A stretch of DNA of 64,000 nt from Sphingobacterium zeae (lineage in GTDB: Bacteria > Bacteroidota > Bacteroidia > Sphingobacteriales > Sphingobacteriaceae): contig NZ_JAUTBA010000001.1 of NCBI RefSeq assembly GCF_030818895.1, forward strand, positions 3,162,001 through 3,226,000. The letters are read 5' to 3'. Shown piece by piece: positions 1-8,810 of this stretch. Position 1 is the stretch's first letter. Each line of letters starts with the position of its first letter. The notes under the pieces are model-generated. The model was given only the letters and a program-made list of their open reading frames with translations, was not told the origin of the DNA and did no database searches. The position numbers were made by a program, and so were the translations under genes.

Positions 1-1763
1 AAGCGGGACTCGGTTTAATCCGTAATTTGCCTGGGGACAGTCAGCCCGTAAATTTGATTGAAGATTGTGCTGTTTCGCCTGAGGACCTACCTGCTTATGT
101 GAGCGATATTCAAAAGCTTTTGATGGAAGAGGGCGTGCATGCATCATATTACGCGCACGCGGGAGCGGGAGAGCTGCATATTGAACCGTTCGTGAATTTA
201 AAAACAGCAGCAGGGAAGCGTACTTTTCGTTCAATCCTCGAAAAAACCAGCGATCTTGTATTAAAATATAACGGTTCACTGAGTGGTGAGCATGGTGATG
301 GTCGTTTGCGCGGAGAGTTTATTGGCAAAGTGCTTGGCGAAAAAGTTTACAAATTGCTTGAAGATGTAAAATATATCTTTGATCCACAGGGCGTTTTTAA
401 TGCTAATAAGATTGTCAACACGCCGCCAATGGATGCTCATTTACGTTATGACAACGATAGTAACCGAACAGAAATAAAGACCTATTTCGATTTTTTTAAA
501 GATGAGTCTATTCTTCGGTTGGCAGAGAAGTGTTCTGGTTCGGGAGATTGCCGAAAGACTGAAATTACTGGTGGAACAATGTGTCCTTCGTTTATGGCTA
601 CGCGTGATGAAAAAGATACAACACGCGCACGGGCGAATATGTTAAGACAGTTTTTGACAAATTCCACCAAGAAAAACCGTTTCGATCATGAAGAGATTAA
701 GGAGGTCATGGATCTGTGTCTAAGCTGCAAAGGCTGTAAAACGGAATGTCCCTCGAGTGTAGATGTGGCCAAAATGAAAGCCGAATTTTTACAGCACTAT
801 TATGATGAGCATGGCGCAGGGTTTAGAACAAAACTAATTGCTAATTTCACGCAGTCTCAGAAGTTGGGGTCGTGGGTCGCACCCCTTTATAATTTTGTTG
901 TAAAAAATGATTTTCTGTCTGGCTTGGTCAAGAAAACTGTCGGGTTTGCACCGAGACGTTCGCTGCCTACAGTAAATGGAACAACCTTGAGCCAGTGGGT
1001 AAAAACACAAGGTCCTATCAGGGATGCCAAGCGTAAGGTCTATCTTTTCTCGGATGAGTTTACCGAATATAATGATGCAGAAATCGGTATTATAGCGTAT
1101 AAATTGCTGAGTGCCTTGGGCTATGAAGTGATTATTCCAAAACATGTGCAAAGTGGACGGACATACCTTTCTAAAGGTTTTGTGAAAGAAGCAAAGAAAA
1201 TTGCTAATAAAAATATACATTTTTTAAAGGGATTAATCACCGACGAAACCCCGCTTTTAGGGGTTGAACCATCAGGTATCATTACGTTTAGAGATGAATA
1301 TTTAAGCCTGGTGGATGACGATATTCGTATTGAGGCGCAAAACATCGCTAAAAATGCATTGATGATCGATGAATTTTTACTGACAGAGATGAAAGCAGGA
1401 CGTATTCGTCCAGAACAGTTTACAACGGCAGCAAGAAAAATCAAGCTTCATGGTCACTGTTACCAAAAGGCTTTCCATCTGGTTACTGTTACGGAACAGG
1501 TATTATCATTTCCGACGAATTTTAGCGTAGAGACAATTCCTTCTGGCTGCTGTGGTATGGCGGGTTCATTTGGTTATGAGGCCGAGCATTACGACGTTTC
1601 AATGAAAGTGGCCGAGCTGGTTTTGTTACCAGCTGTACGGAAAACGGAAGCCGATACTTTGATTGCCGCAGCAGGTACCTCTTGTAGACATCAAATCAAA
1701 GATGGGGTCGGAAGAAAATCTTATCATCCTGTGGAAATTTTATATGATGCTTTATTGAAATAA
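1..1763 (+). CDS. FAD-linked oxidase / Fe-S oxidoreductase, C-terminal part (D-lactate dehydrogenase-like), 5' truncated by window edge
   Basis: The reading frame is open from the first complete codon at base 3, so the gene begins before the window; the TTG at 27 is an internal Leu codon. About 586 residues remain of a family that is usually near 970 residues. The first part is the C-terminal cap of an FAD-binding oxidase, with the GEHGDG motif at about 284-301. It is followed by a ferredoxin-like domain with two Cys clusters (about 530-585 and 715-752), and by two CCG-type heterodisulfide-reductase-like motifs near 1449-1469 and 1545-1560. Fused proteins of this kind oxidise D-lactate or other 2-hydroxy acids and pass electrons to the quinone pool. 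The exact substrate cannot be read from this fragment. No adjacent partner gene is visible downstream. Confidence 0.85.
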   Translation, partial: AGLGLIRNLPGDSQPVNLIEDCAVSPEDLPAYVSDIQKLLMEEGVHASYYAHAGAGELHIEPFVNLKTAAGKRTFRSILEKTSDLVLKYNGSLSGEHGDGRLRGEFIGKVLGEKVYKLLEDVKYIFDPQGVFNANKIVNTPPMDAHLRYDNDSNRTEIKTYFDFFKDESILRLAEKCSGSGDCRKTEITGGTMCPSFMATRDEKDTTRARANMLRQFLTNSTKKNRFDHEEIKEVMDLCLSCKGCKTECPSSVDVAKMKAEFLQHYYDEHGAGFRTKLIANFTQSQKLGSWVAPLYNFVVKNDFLSGLVKKTVGFAPRRSLPTVNGTTLSQWVKTQGPIRDAKRKVYLFSDEFTEYNDAEIGIIAYKLLSALGYEVIIPKHVQSGRTYLSKGFVKEAKKIANKNIHFLKGLITDETPLLGVEPSGIITFRDEYLSLVDDDIRIEAQNIAKNALMIDEFLLTEMKAGRIRPEQFTTAARKIKLHGHCYQKAFHLVTVTEQVLSFPTNFSVETIPSGCCGMAGSFGYEAEHYDVSMKVAELVLLPAVRKTEADTLIAAAGTSCRHQIKDGVGRKSYHPVEILYDALLK

Positions 1764-1783
1764 AATAAAAACATTGCTAATAG

Positions 1784-1850
1784 TTGTTTGTTATCTGTAA
1801 TAATGGTAATATTATAAGAGCAATAATCATTGATAACTGATAACAAACAA
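1784..1850. repeat. Perfect 12-bp inverted repeat upstream of the lipoprotein gene
   Basis: TTGTTTGTTATC at 1784-1795 is perfectly complementary to GATAACAAACAA at 1839-1850. The 43-base spacer is AT-rich, and GATAAC occurs a second time at 1832-1837. The right arm ends 6 bases before the ATG at 1857. It may be a terminator for the upstream gene or a leader structure near the start codon. There is no U-run after it that would favour a terminator. Confidence 0.5.
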
Positions 1851-1856
1851 TTCATT

Positions 1857-2507
1857 ATGTACAAGATTAAATCTATAGCATTTCTTGCAACCGCTACGAT
1901 GCTGATGGCTGGTTGCGGAAACTCCAATCAGAAGAAAACTGATGGAAGCGATACCACAGCAACGAACAAAATTGATGGCGTGAAAATTGAGCAGTTTACA
2001 AATGGTGCTCCGGGAGCTGAGAAAAAGAATTTTTTCTTACGTATTACTGATGAAATTAAAACGGATTCAAGCCGTATTTATATCACGCAATCTCTTTACA
2101 AGCAAGATACGGTGGGAGCGAAGTTTGAGGTTGTAGATTTTATACCCGCAGGTATAATAGATGGCCAGCCAAGTGATGACGTTGGTTTTACCAAAGGTAA
2201 AATCAGAATCTCGTCGTCAGGTCAACAGTCTGATAATTTAATTAAAGCTTTAGGTGAATTATTTCAGACACCAACGACTGATTCTTTTACAAAGGATGTG
2301 ATTCTTCCGAACGTATTTTCATCCAATAAAGTGAATGCGGACCTATCTAAAAAAACGGCCTATAGCTTTAAATTATTCTTTGATAATAAGAAAGCTGAAC
2401 CGGCTGAGCTCTTCTTTAACGTTGATACGTACAAACATTCTATTGAGTTTTCGGAGAAGGATCCTTCGTTCCGCGTTGGATTATTGTCGGCGCTAACGGG
2501 TAAGTAG
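1857..2507 (+). CDS. Hypothetical lipoprotein
   Basis: The 216-residue product starts with a classical lipoprotein signal peptide: a charged MYKIK, a hydrophobic stretch and the lipobox MAGC with Cys20. I chose the ATG at 1857 because the upstream in-frame TTG at 1830 would bury the signal peptide behind nine extra residues. After the Cys comes a short low-complexity Asn/Lys/Thr linker and then a soluble domain of about 170 residues with no motif that I recognise. The protein should be anchored in the periplasm or outer membrane. It stands alone, with a strong terminator downstream. Confidence 0.8.
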   Translation: MYKIKSIAFLATATMLMAGCGNSNQKKTDGSDTTATNKIDGVKIEQFTNGAPGAEKKNFFLRITDEIKTDSSRIYITQSLYKQDTVGAKFEVVDFIPAGIIDGQPSDDVGFTKGKIRISSSGQQSDNLIKALGELFQTPTTDSFTKDVILPNVFSSNKVNADLSKKTAYSFKLFFDNKKAEPAELFFNVDTYKHSIEFSEKDPSFRVGLLSALTGK

Positions 2508-2583
2508 TGGAAATGTTATATACTGTGCGGTAACGATGAGCAGAAAGCGATAGTTGTCGCCAACGTATCATTATTCATACAAT

Positions 2584-2612
2584 AAAAAGGCTAGATAAAT
2601 TCTAGCCTTTTT
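2584..2612 (+). terminator. Rho-independent terminator after the lipoprotein gene
   Basis: A perfect 12-bp stem (AAAAAGGCTAGA at 2584-2595 with TCTAGCCTTTTT at 2601-2612) encloses a 5-base loop and ends in a T-run. It lies between two same-strand genes and separates their transcription units. Confidence 0.85.
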
Positions 2613-2634
2613 CGCTTTTTAAAAATAAAAGAAA

Positions 2635-2642
2635 TAAATTTG
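2635..2642 (+). promoter_or_regulatory. Candidate -7 element for the DUF763 gene
   Basis: TAAATTTG matches the Bacteroidetes sigma-A -7 consensus TAnnTTTG at all fixed positions and lies 21 bases before the ATG at 2664. No clear -33 TTTG is present at the usual distance, so support is partial. Confidence 0.4.
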
Positions 2643-2663
2643 TGCTAATAAATTTAGTTTAAT

Positions 2664-3878
2664 ATGAGGAAATCCGGTACTGCAGACCTTCCATTGCATT
2701 TTGGTAAAGTACCTGCGTGGCTTTACGAGCGTATGGCTTCTCTAGGGCGTTCAATCGTTGAAGTTATGCTCATGGATTATGGAAGGGATGAGGTTTTAAG
2801 GAGGCTTGCTGATCCATTTTGGTTTCAAAGCTTTGGAGCTGTTCTTGGCATGGACTGGCATTCCTCGGGGATTACAACGGCTGTTATGGGTGCATTAAAA
2901 CGCGCTATTAATCCTGACGCCAAGTCATTGGGACTCTACATCTGCGGTGGAAAAGGCAAGTTGTCCATGCAAACCCCACAAGAACTGCTTCAGGTTTCTG
3001 ATCGTATTGGATTAAATGGTAGCGACTTGATTCGCAGTAGCAAGCTTGTTGCGAAGGTGGATAACACAGCCGTTCAAGACGGTTACCAATTGTATTTACA
3101 TAATTTTATCGTGGCAGATAATGGCAATTGGTCAGTCGTGCAGCAAGGTATGCATGAAAAAGATGGGACTGCCCGTCGTTACCATTGGCATTCTGAAAAG
3201 ATTAAATCGTTTGTAGAGGAACCGCATGCGGGTATCACCGGTCCTTCACAGGGTATGATCTTCAATTTAACGGCTACTGAAGCGGCGGCAAACAGAGCGG
3301 GTATTATGACGTTGGTGGGAGAGGATTCGTTTAAAGTTATACAAGAATTCGCTAAATTGGCCATGCCATCTCATCACGATGTACGTGCCTCGGATGTCAA
3401 TCTAAAAAGGTTGGGCGCTATGTTATACGTTGCTCGGGAAAGTCCACTTATTGATTTTGAAGATCTACTTCTTTTAAAGGGAATTGGCCCCCGTACGTTG
3501 CAATCATTGGCCTTAGTCAGCGAAGTAATTCATGGTGCACCATCCCGATTTAAAGATCCGGCTCGATTTTCTTTTGCTCATGGGGGAAAGGATGGTCACC
3601 CGTTTCCGGTTCCATTAACTATTTACGATGAAAGTATTCAGATTTTGAAAAAAGGCATTGAAAAATCTAAATTGGGTCATAGTGACAAATTAAAGTCCGT
3701 CCAGAAATTACATCAGTTGGTGTTGGATAGTGAACGAAATTTTGAGCCACAGTTTGATATTCAGCAAATTATTGCAGAGGAAAAGCGAGATTCCTGGAAA
3801 TACGGTGGACGGACAGTTTACGGGGATGCAGCACCTCAAAGAAAGAATGCACATGGATTGCAACTCAGTCTTTTCTAG
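2664..3878 (+). CDS. DUF763 family protein
   Basis: This 404-residue protein has the typical DUF763 opening (TADLPLH, then a Trp/Gly-rich region with DPFWFQSFG and DWHSSG) and keeps that similarity along its length. The family occurs in archaea and bacteria and has no established activity that I can name. A helix-hairpin-helix-like segment (LLKGIGPRTLQSLALVSEV, nucleotides about 3473-3529) suggests contact with nucleic acid; that is inference. The gene sits alone between a terminator and its own candidate promoter. There is no signal peptide, so it should be cytoplasmic. Confidence 0.85.
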   Translation: MRKSGTADLPLHFGKVPAWLYERMASLGRSIVEVMLMDYGRDEVLRRLADPFWFQSFGAVLGMDWHSSGITTAVMGALKRAINPDAKSLGLYICGGKGKLSMQTPQELLQVSDRIGLNGSDLIRSSKLVAKVDNTAVQDGYQLYLHNFIVADNGNWSVVQQGMHEKDGTARRYHWHSEKIKSFVEEPHAGITGPSQGMIFNLTATEAAANRAGIMTLVGEDSFKVIQEFAKLAMPSHHDVRASDVNLKRLGAMLYVARESPLIDFEDLLLLKGIGPRTLQSLALVSEVIHGAPSRFKDPARFSFAHGGKDGHPFPVPLTIYDESIQILKKGIEKSKLGHSDKLKSVQKLHQLVLDSERNFEPQFDIQQIIAEEKRDSWKYGGRTVYGDAAPQRKNAHGLQLSLF

Positions 3879-3962
3879 GAGGATCTTTCAATTGTAATTG
3901 TTTTGTTAAAATTTGTTAAAGATCGATAAAATCGTTTTTACGCTAGTATATTTGCTCCCGCA

Positions 3963-4364
3963 ATGAAAGCGGTTATTACAATATTCTTTTTCTTATGCTT
4001 CTTAATTATAAGAAGCAGTAATAGCCATGCAGTTCTCATTGAATCCGATCGGCCGACCGTTAGTTTTATGTATCAGCACAATCACGTCGATTTACAGCAG
4101 TATATTGATGCATCGGCTGAACACATTGATCCGCTGTTTTATGGTAGTGTACATGACGATAACCCTGTCATAGCTGAATTTGATTACGAGAATTTTCAAT
4201 TGACCAAAGATTTGCATGCCACATCCCAACTTATTGCGCTGCTTCTCTTTGCAATTGTCCTTTTTATTTTTGTTTTTCGATTTGCAAAGAAAATTCCTTT
4301 TTGCAATTTCATAGCCTATCTTTTCCCTCAAAGATACGTTCTTCAACAAAACTGGAGAATTTAA
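3963..4364 (+). CDS. Small hypothetical membrane protein
   Basis: The 133-residue product has an N-terminal signal or anchor segment (residues 3-16, possibly cleaved around residue 23), an acidic His-containing periplasmic stretch (about 24-85) and a second membrane helix (about 89-108) followed by a basic tail. I do not recognise the family. A perfect TAnnTTTG element (TATATTTG, 3947-3954) lies only 8 bases before the ATG, which would leave almost no 5' untranslated region. The gene stands alone and its function is unknown. Confidence 0.6.
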   Translation: MKAVITIFFFLCFLIIRSSNSHAVLIESDRPTVSFMYQHNHVDLQQYIDASAEHIDPLFYGSVHDDNPVIAEFDYENFQLTKDLHATSQLIALLLFAIVLFIFVFRFAKKIPFCNFIAYLFPQRYVLQQNWRI

Positions 4365-4452
4365 AATATATCCTTCGAAATTTCATATGCTTTGGTGGAT
4401 ATCCTAAGGGATGCTCCGCTTAGTCGTAATCGATTTATACAATCTATTAACA

Positions 4453-4465
4453 AGTCGGAACGACT
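4453..4465. promoter_or_regulatory. Candidate operator upstream of the RND efflux operon
   Basis: AGTCGGAACGACT is a perfect 5-3-5 palindrome 77 bases before the adaptor start; the half-site AGTCG occurs again at 4422-4426. Short palindromes like this are common for TetR-type efflux repressors, but no regulator gene is adjacent. A chance occurrence cannot be excluded. Confidence 0.3.
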
Positions 4466-4542
4466 ATAAACCAAAGTAGAGGTCATTTCACCAACCAGCA
4501 CAACAAACAATCAAACTTATTTTTTTAATTAGACGCTTACAA

Positions 4543-5625
4543 ATGAAAAGAGTATTTATGCTCGCTAGTTTGGCTATTACCTTATGCCAAATCGGGTGTA
4601 CTTCCAAAAAGGAAGAAAAGGAAGAAAAGGAGAAATTTACAGCGACCTCTCCGGTGCAAATGGACACCACTATCCGTAAGGACTTTGTTTCCCAGATTAG
4701 GTCTTTCCGAAATATTGAGCTTCGGGCTCAGGAGAAAGGCTATCTCGAGCAGATCTTCGTAGATGAAGGACAATTTGTCCACAAAGGGCAACTACTTTTT
4801 CGGATTATGCCGAAGATGTATGAGGCCGAATACCGTAAATCTTCGGCAGAGGTTAATGTGGCAGAAATTGAAGTTCAAAATACAAAAACGCTAGCTGATA
4901 AAAACGTCGTATCGCCCAATGAATTAGCGATGGCTAAAGCAAAGCTTGAACAGGCTAAGGCGGAGGCTGCGATTGCGAAATTGCATCTTTCCTTTACAGA
5001 AATCAGAGCACCTTTTGACGGAACTATCGACCGTATTCCGTTGAAACTGGGAAGTTTGGTGGATGAAGGTGAATTATTAACCAGTCTTTCCGACAATAGC
5101 GAGATGCTGGTTTATTTTAATGTTTCCGAACCAGAATATTTGAGCTATCAAACTAACGTTAGTAAACGCGGGGATACCCATGTGGGCCTGTTACTTGCCA
5201 ATAATGAGCTATTTTCGCAAAGCGGTATGGTGGAGACGATAGAAAGTGAATTTAATAGCGAAACTGGAAATATTGCTTTTAGAGCGAAGTTTCCCAATCC
5301 AAACCGTCTTTTAAAACATGGGGAGAGCGGCAAGGTCGTCATGAATTTTCCGTTGAAACAGGTTTTAATTATACCACAGAAAGCGACATACGAAATGCAG
5401 GACCGTAAATATGTGTATGTCGTCGATAAGGATGGTAAATTAAAATCGCGTCATATCACAATTGGTAACTCCCTACCAGATTTGTATGTGGTAACGAGTG
5501 GGCTTCAAAAAGATGATAAATTTTTGTTGGACGGTATTCAGAAAGCGAAGGAAGATGAGAAGGTCAGTTACAGCTTTGTACAACCTAAAGACGCCATTTC
5601 CAATTTAAAATTAAAAACAGAATAG
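4543..5625 (+). CDS. RND efflux periplasmic adaptor (membrane fusion protein, AcrA/MexA-like)
   Basis: The 360-residue lipoprotein (lipobox QIGC, Cys19) is preceded by no other gene of the operon. After a charged Lys/Glu linker come a beta-barrel/lipoyl half (GYLEQIFVDEGQFVHKGQLLF), a short alpha-helical hairpin (about residues 95-145), and the second lipoyl half (APFDGTIDRIPLKLGSLVDEG). The C-terminal beta-barrel and membrane-proximal domains follow. Adaptors of this type bridge the inner-membrane pump and the outer-membrane channel. The gene is 20 bases upstream of the pump gene, which supports one operon. The transported compounds cannot be deduced. Confidence 0.93.
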   Translation: MKRVFMLASLAITLCQIGCTSKKEEKEEKEKFTATSPVQMDTTIRKDFVSQIRSFRNIELRAQEKGYLEQIFVDEGQFVHKGQLLFRIMPKMYEAEYRKSSAEVNVAEIEVQNTKTLADKNVVSPNELAMAKAKLEQAKAEAAIAKLHLSFTEIRAPFDGTIDRIPLKLGSLVDEGELLTSLSDNSEMLVYFNVSEPEYLSYQTNVSKRGDTHVGLLLANNELFSQSGMVETIESEFNSETGNIAFRAKFPNPNRLLKHGESGKVVMNFPLKQVLIIPQKATYEMQDRKYVYVVDKDGKLKSRHITIGNSLPDLYVVTSGLQKDDKFLLDGIQKAKEDEKVSYSFVQPKDAISNLKLKTE

Positions 5626-5645
5626 CCCCTTACACTTAAATTCTT

Positions 5646-8600
5646 ATGTTTAGTCGTTTTATAAATAGACCAGTGCTTTCAATCGTTATATCACTGATTA
5701 TTGTGTTTTTGGGTGTACTATCTATGGTGCAGCTTCCTGTAACACAATTCCCCTCGATATCGCCACCGAAGGTCAATATTACAGCCGAGTATCCAGGAGC
5801 AAATGGTGAGTTGATGATTAAATCAGTTATCATTCCTTTAGAACGGGCAATTAATGGAGTTCCGGGCATGAAATATATGGCTTCTGATGCCGGTAACGAC
5901 GGTGAAGCCAGTATCCAAGTGGTATTCAACCTAGGTACCGATCCCAATCAGGCATCCTTAAATGTGCAGAACCGTGTAGCTTCTGTGGTCAATAAACTTC
6001 CACCAATTGTGGTGCGTGAAGGAGTGAAGATTACACGCGAAGAATCCAATATGCTCATGTACATCAATCTTTACAGTAAAGATAAAGAACTGGATGGAAA
6101 CTTTATGTATAACTATGCGGACATGAACATTGTCTCCGAATTGCGCCGCGTGGACGGTGTTGGGGTGGCAAATATACTTGGAACCCGTGAATTAGCCATG
6201 CGTATTTGGTTGAAACCCGATCGTATGACGGCTTACAAAATATCTGCAGAAGAGGTAATGAAGGCCTTATCTGAACAGAGTTTAGAAGCTTCACCGGGTA
6301 AAGCTGGTGAATCGTCCGGTATGACCTCCCAATCTTTCGAATATGTATTGAAATACCCTGGACGCTTTACCACAACTGAAGGTTATGGCAACATCGTTTT
6401 ACGTGCGGGCGAAAATGGCGAAATGCTACGTTTAAAAGACGTTGCGGACATCAAATTTGGCTCGGCGATGTACGATATCTATTCGACACTGAACGGAAAG
6501 CCATCTGCGGCGATTGTCTTGAAACAATCTTATGGAAGTAACGCATCTCAGGTCATTCAAGATGTAAAAAGCAAAATGAAAGAGTTGAAGGCATCTTTTC
6601 CGAAGGGACTCGATTATGAAATTAGTTACGACGTTTCCAAGTTTTTGGATGCATCCATGGAAAAAGTAGTTCATACGTTATTGGAAGCATTTGTGCTTGT
6701 CGCTATTGTCGTTTTTCTATTCTTAGGAGATTGGCGCTCAACGTTGATTCCCACCATTGCAGTGCCGGTTTCATTGGTGGGATCGTTTTTATTCATGCAG
6801 TTTTTTGGAATTACCATCAACTTGATTACACTGTTTGCATTGGTGCTTGCCATTGGTGTGGTTGTGGATGATGCGATTGTGGTTATTGAAGCCGTCCATG
6901 CCAAGATGGAAGAGCTTCATATTTCGGCTTATAAGGCAACCAAAAAAGCGATGCATGAAATCAGTGGTGCCATTGTTGCGATCACCTTCCTTATGGCGGC
7001 GGTTTTTATCCCCGTTGCCTTTATGTCCGGTCCCGTGGGTATATTCTATCGGCAGTTTTCTATTACCATGGCAACTTCAATTATTTTGTCCGGGGTTGTT
7101 GCATTGACCCTGACTCCTGCATTATGTGCGATCATGCTGAAGAATAATCATGGCAAGGCAAGAAGGAAATCCATTATCGATAAGTTTCTGGATTCTTTCA
7201 ATAGATTGTTCGATAGGATGTCCAACAAATATGTTTACTTGTTGAAAGGGATAGTAGATAAACGGACGTTTACATTTTTAGTATTAATTGGCTTTTGTAT
7301 TGGAGCCTATTTTTTGAACAATGCTGTTCCTGCAGGTTTTATTCCCAATGAAGATCAGGGGATGATTTATGCCATTATTCAAACGCCGCCAGGATCAACA
7401 TTGGAACGAACCAATTTAGCGGCCCAGACATTGCAAAAAGAAGCTGAAAACATTGATGGTGTACAATCGGTATCGTCGTTAGCGGGTTATGAAATCCTGA
7501 CTGAAGGAACTGGAGCAAATACAGGTACTTGTTTGATCAACTTGAAAAGCTGGGAAGAACGTAAAGAATCCTCACAAGAGATTATTGAGCAACTTGAGGC
7601 TGCTGCCAAAAATATCCCAGGGGCGTCTATCGAGTTTTTCCAACCACCAGCCGTACCGGGCTATGGTGCCGCGGGTGGATTTGAGCTTCGTCTTCTGGAC
7701 AAAGCAGGTTCTGGCGACTACAAAAAAATGGAAACAGTAAGCAAGGATTTTGTGCGTGAGTTGAACAAGAGACCTGAGTTATCGTCTGTATTTACCTTCT
7801 ATAGCGCGAGTTTTCCACAGTACATGTTGCATATAGACAATGATCTAGCGCAACAAAAGGGTGTTACGATTGACAATGCGCTGAATACGCTTTCGACTTT
7901 GGTTGGTAGTAACTACGAAACGAACTTCATTAAGTATGACCGTCAATATAAAGTTATGGTTCAGGCTTTGCCGCAATACAGGGCTTTGCCGGAAGATATC
8001 TTAAAGCTGTATGTGAAGAATGAAAAGGATGAAATGGTCCCATTTTCAGCATTTATGCATATGGAAAAGGTCTATGGTCTTTCTGAGATCACGCGCCACA
8101 ATATGTATTTGGCCTCTGAAATTTCAGGTTCTGCCGCGTCCGGCTACAGTAGTGGTGAAGCAATCCAGGTGATTAATGAAGTCGCCGCCAAAACGTTACC
8201 TCGAGGCTATGGTATTGACTGGGCTGGTATCTCCAAGGATCAAGTAGGGCGTGGAAATCAGGCGATTTACATCTTTTTGATCTGTCTCGGCTTCGTTTAT
8301 TTAATTCTTTCTGCTCAATATGAGAGTTTTATTATGCCTTTCGCGGTACTACTTTCTTTACCAATCGGAATCTTTGGTGCCTTTCTATTATTGAAGTTAT
8401 TGGGATTGGAAAACAACATTTATGCACAGGTCGCCTTGGTCATGCTCATAGGTTTACTTGGTAAAAATGCCGTGTTGATTGTTGAGTTTGCTGCTCAGCG
8501 GCATTCGCAAGGATTGAGTATTATTGAAGCTGCCTTGGATGGGGCAAAAGTTAGGTTTAGACCTATTTTGATGACGTCTTTTGCCTTTATCGCTGGCTTG

Positions 8601-8810
8601 ATTCCCTTAGTTATGGCGTCTGGCCCAGGTGCAATAGGAAACCGTACGATCGGTACGGCAGCAGCGGGAGGTATGTTGTTTGGAACAGTGTTTGGTATTT
8701 TAGTGATACCAGGCTTGTACTATATCTTCGGAACTATTGCCTCTAAACGTAAGCTTATTAAACATGAAGATGAAAATCCATTAACTGAAGAACTTGATAA
8801 TAATGACTAA
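5646..8810 (+). CDS. RND multidrug efflux pump, inner-membrane permease (AcrB/HAE1 family)
   Basis: At 1054 residues this is the usual length for the HAE1 branch of the RND superfamily. It has the expected 12 helices and two large periplasmic loops. The proton-relay residues are in place: Asp408 and Asp409 in VVVDDAIVVIEAVH (TM4) and Lys940 in GLLGKNAVLIVEF (TM10), equivalent to AcrB D407, D408 and K940. The pump uses the proton gradient to move amphipathic compounds from the periplasm outwards. It overlaps the channel gene by 8 bases, which indicates translational coupling. Confidence 0.95.
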   Translation: MFSRFINRPVLSIVISLIIVFLGVLSMVQLPVTQFPSISPPKVNITAEYPGANGELMIKSVIIPLERAINGVPGMKYMASDAGNDGEASIQVVFNLGTDPNQASLNVQNRVASVVNKLPPIVVREGVKITREESNMLMYINLYSKDKELDGNFMYNYADMNIVSELRRVDGVGVANILGTRELAMRIWLKPDRMTAYKISAEEVMKALSEQSLEASPGKAGESSGMTSQSFEYVLKYPGRFTTTEGYGNIVLRAGENGEMLRLKDVADIKFGSAMYDIYSTLNGKPSAAIVLKQSYGSNASQVIQDVKSKMKELKASFPKGLDYEISYDVSKFLDASMEKVVHTLLEAFVLVAIVVFLFLGDWRSTLIPTIAVPVSLVGSFLFMQFFGITINLITLFALVLAIGVVVDDAIVVIEAVHAKMEELHISAYKATKKAMHEISGAIVAITFLMAAVFIPVAFMSGPVGIFYRQFSITMATSIILSGVVALTLTPALCAIMLKNNHGKARRKSIIDKFLDSFNRLFDRMSNKYVYLLKGIVDKRTFTFLVLIGFCIGAYFLNNAVPAGFIPNEDQGMIYAIIQTPPGSTLERTNLAAQTLQKEAENIDGVQSVSSLAGYEILTEGTGANTGTCLINLKSWEERKESSQEIIEQLEAAAKNIPGASIEFFQPPAVPGYGAAGGFELRLLDKAGSGDYKKMETVSKDFVRELNKRPELSSVFTFYSASFPQYMLHIDNDLAQQKGVTIDNALNTLSTLVGSNYETNFIKYDRQYKVMVQALPQYRALPEDILKLYVKNEKDEMVPFSAFMHMEKVYGLSEITRHNMYLASEISGSAASGYSSGEAIQVINEVAAKTLPRGYGIDWAGISKDQVGRGNQAIYIFLICLGFVYLILSAQYESFIMPFAVLLSLPIGIFGAFLLLKLLGLENNIYAQVALVMLIGLLGKNAVLIVEFAAQRHSQGLSIIEAALDGAKVRFRPILMTSFAFIAGLIPLVMASGPGAIGNRTIGTAAAGGMLFGTVFGILVIPGLYYIFGTIASKRKLIKHEDENPLTEELDNND

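Noticed and set aside
8794..8802. Upstream TTG start for the outer-membrane channel gene
   Set aside because: The ATG at 8803 gives a better signal peptide start and a typical overlap with the pump stop.
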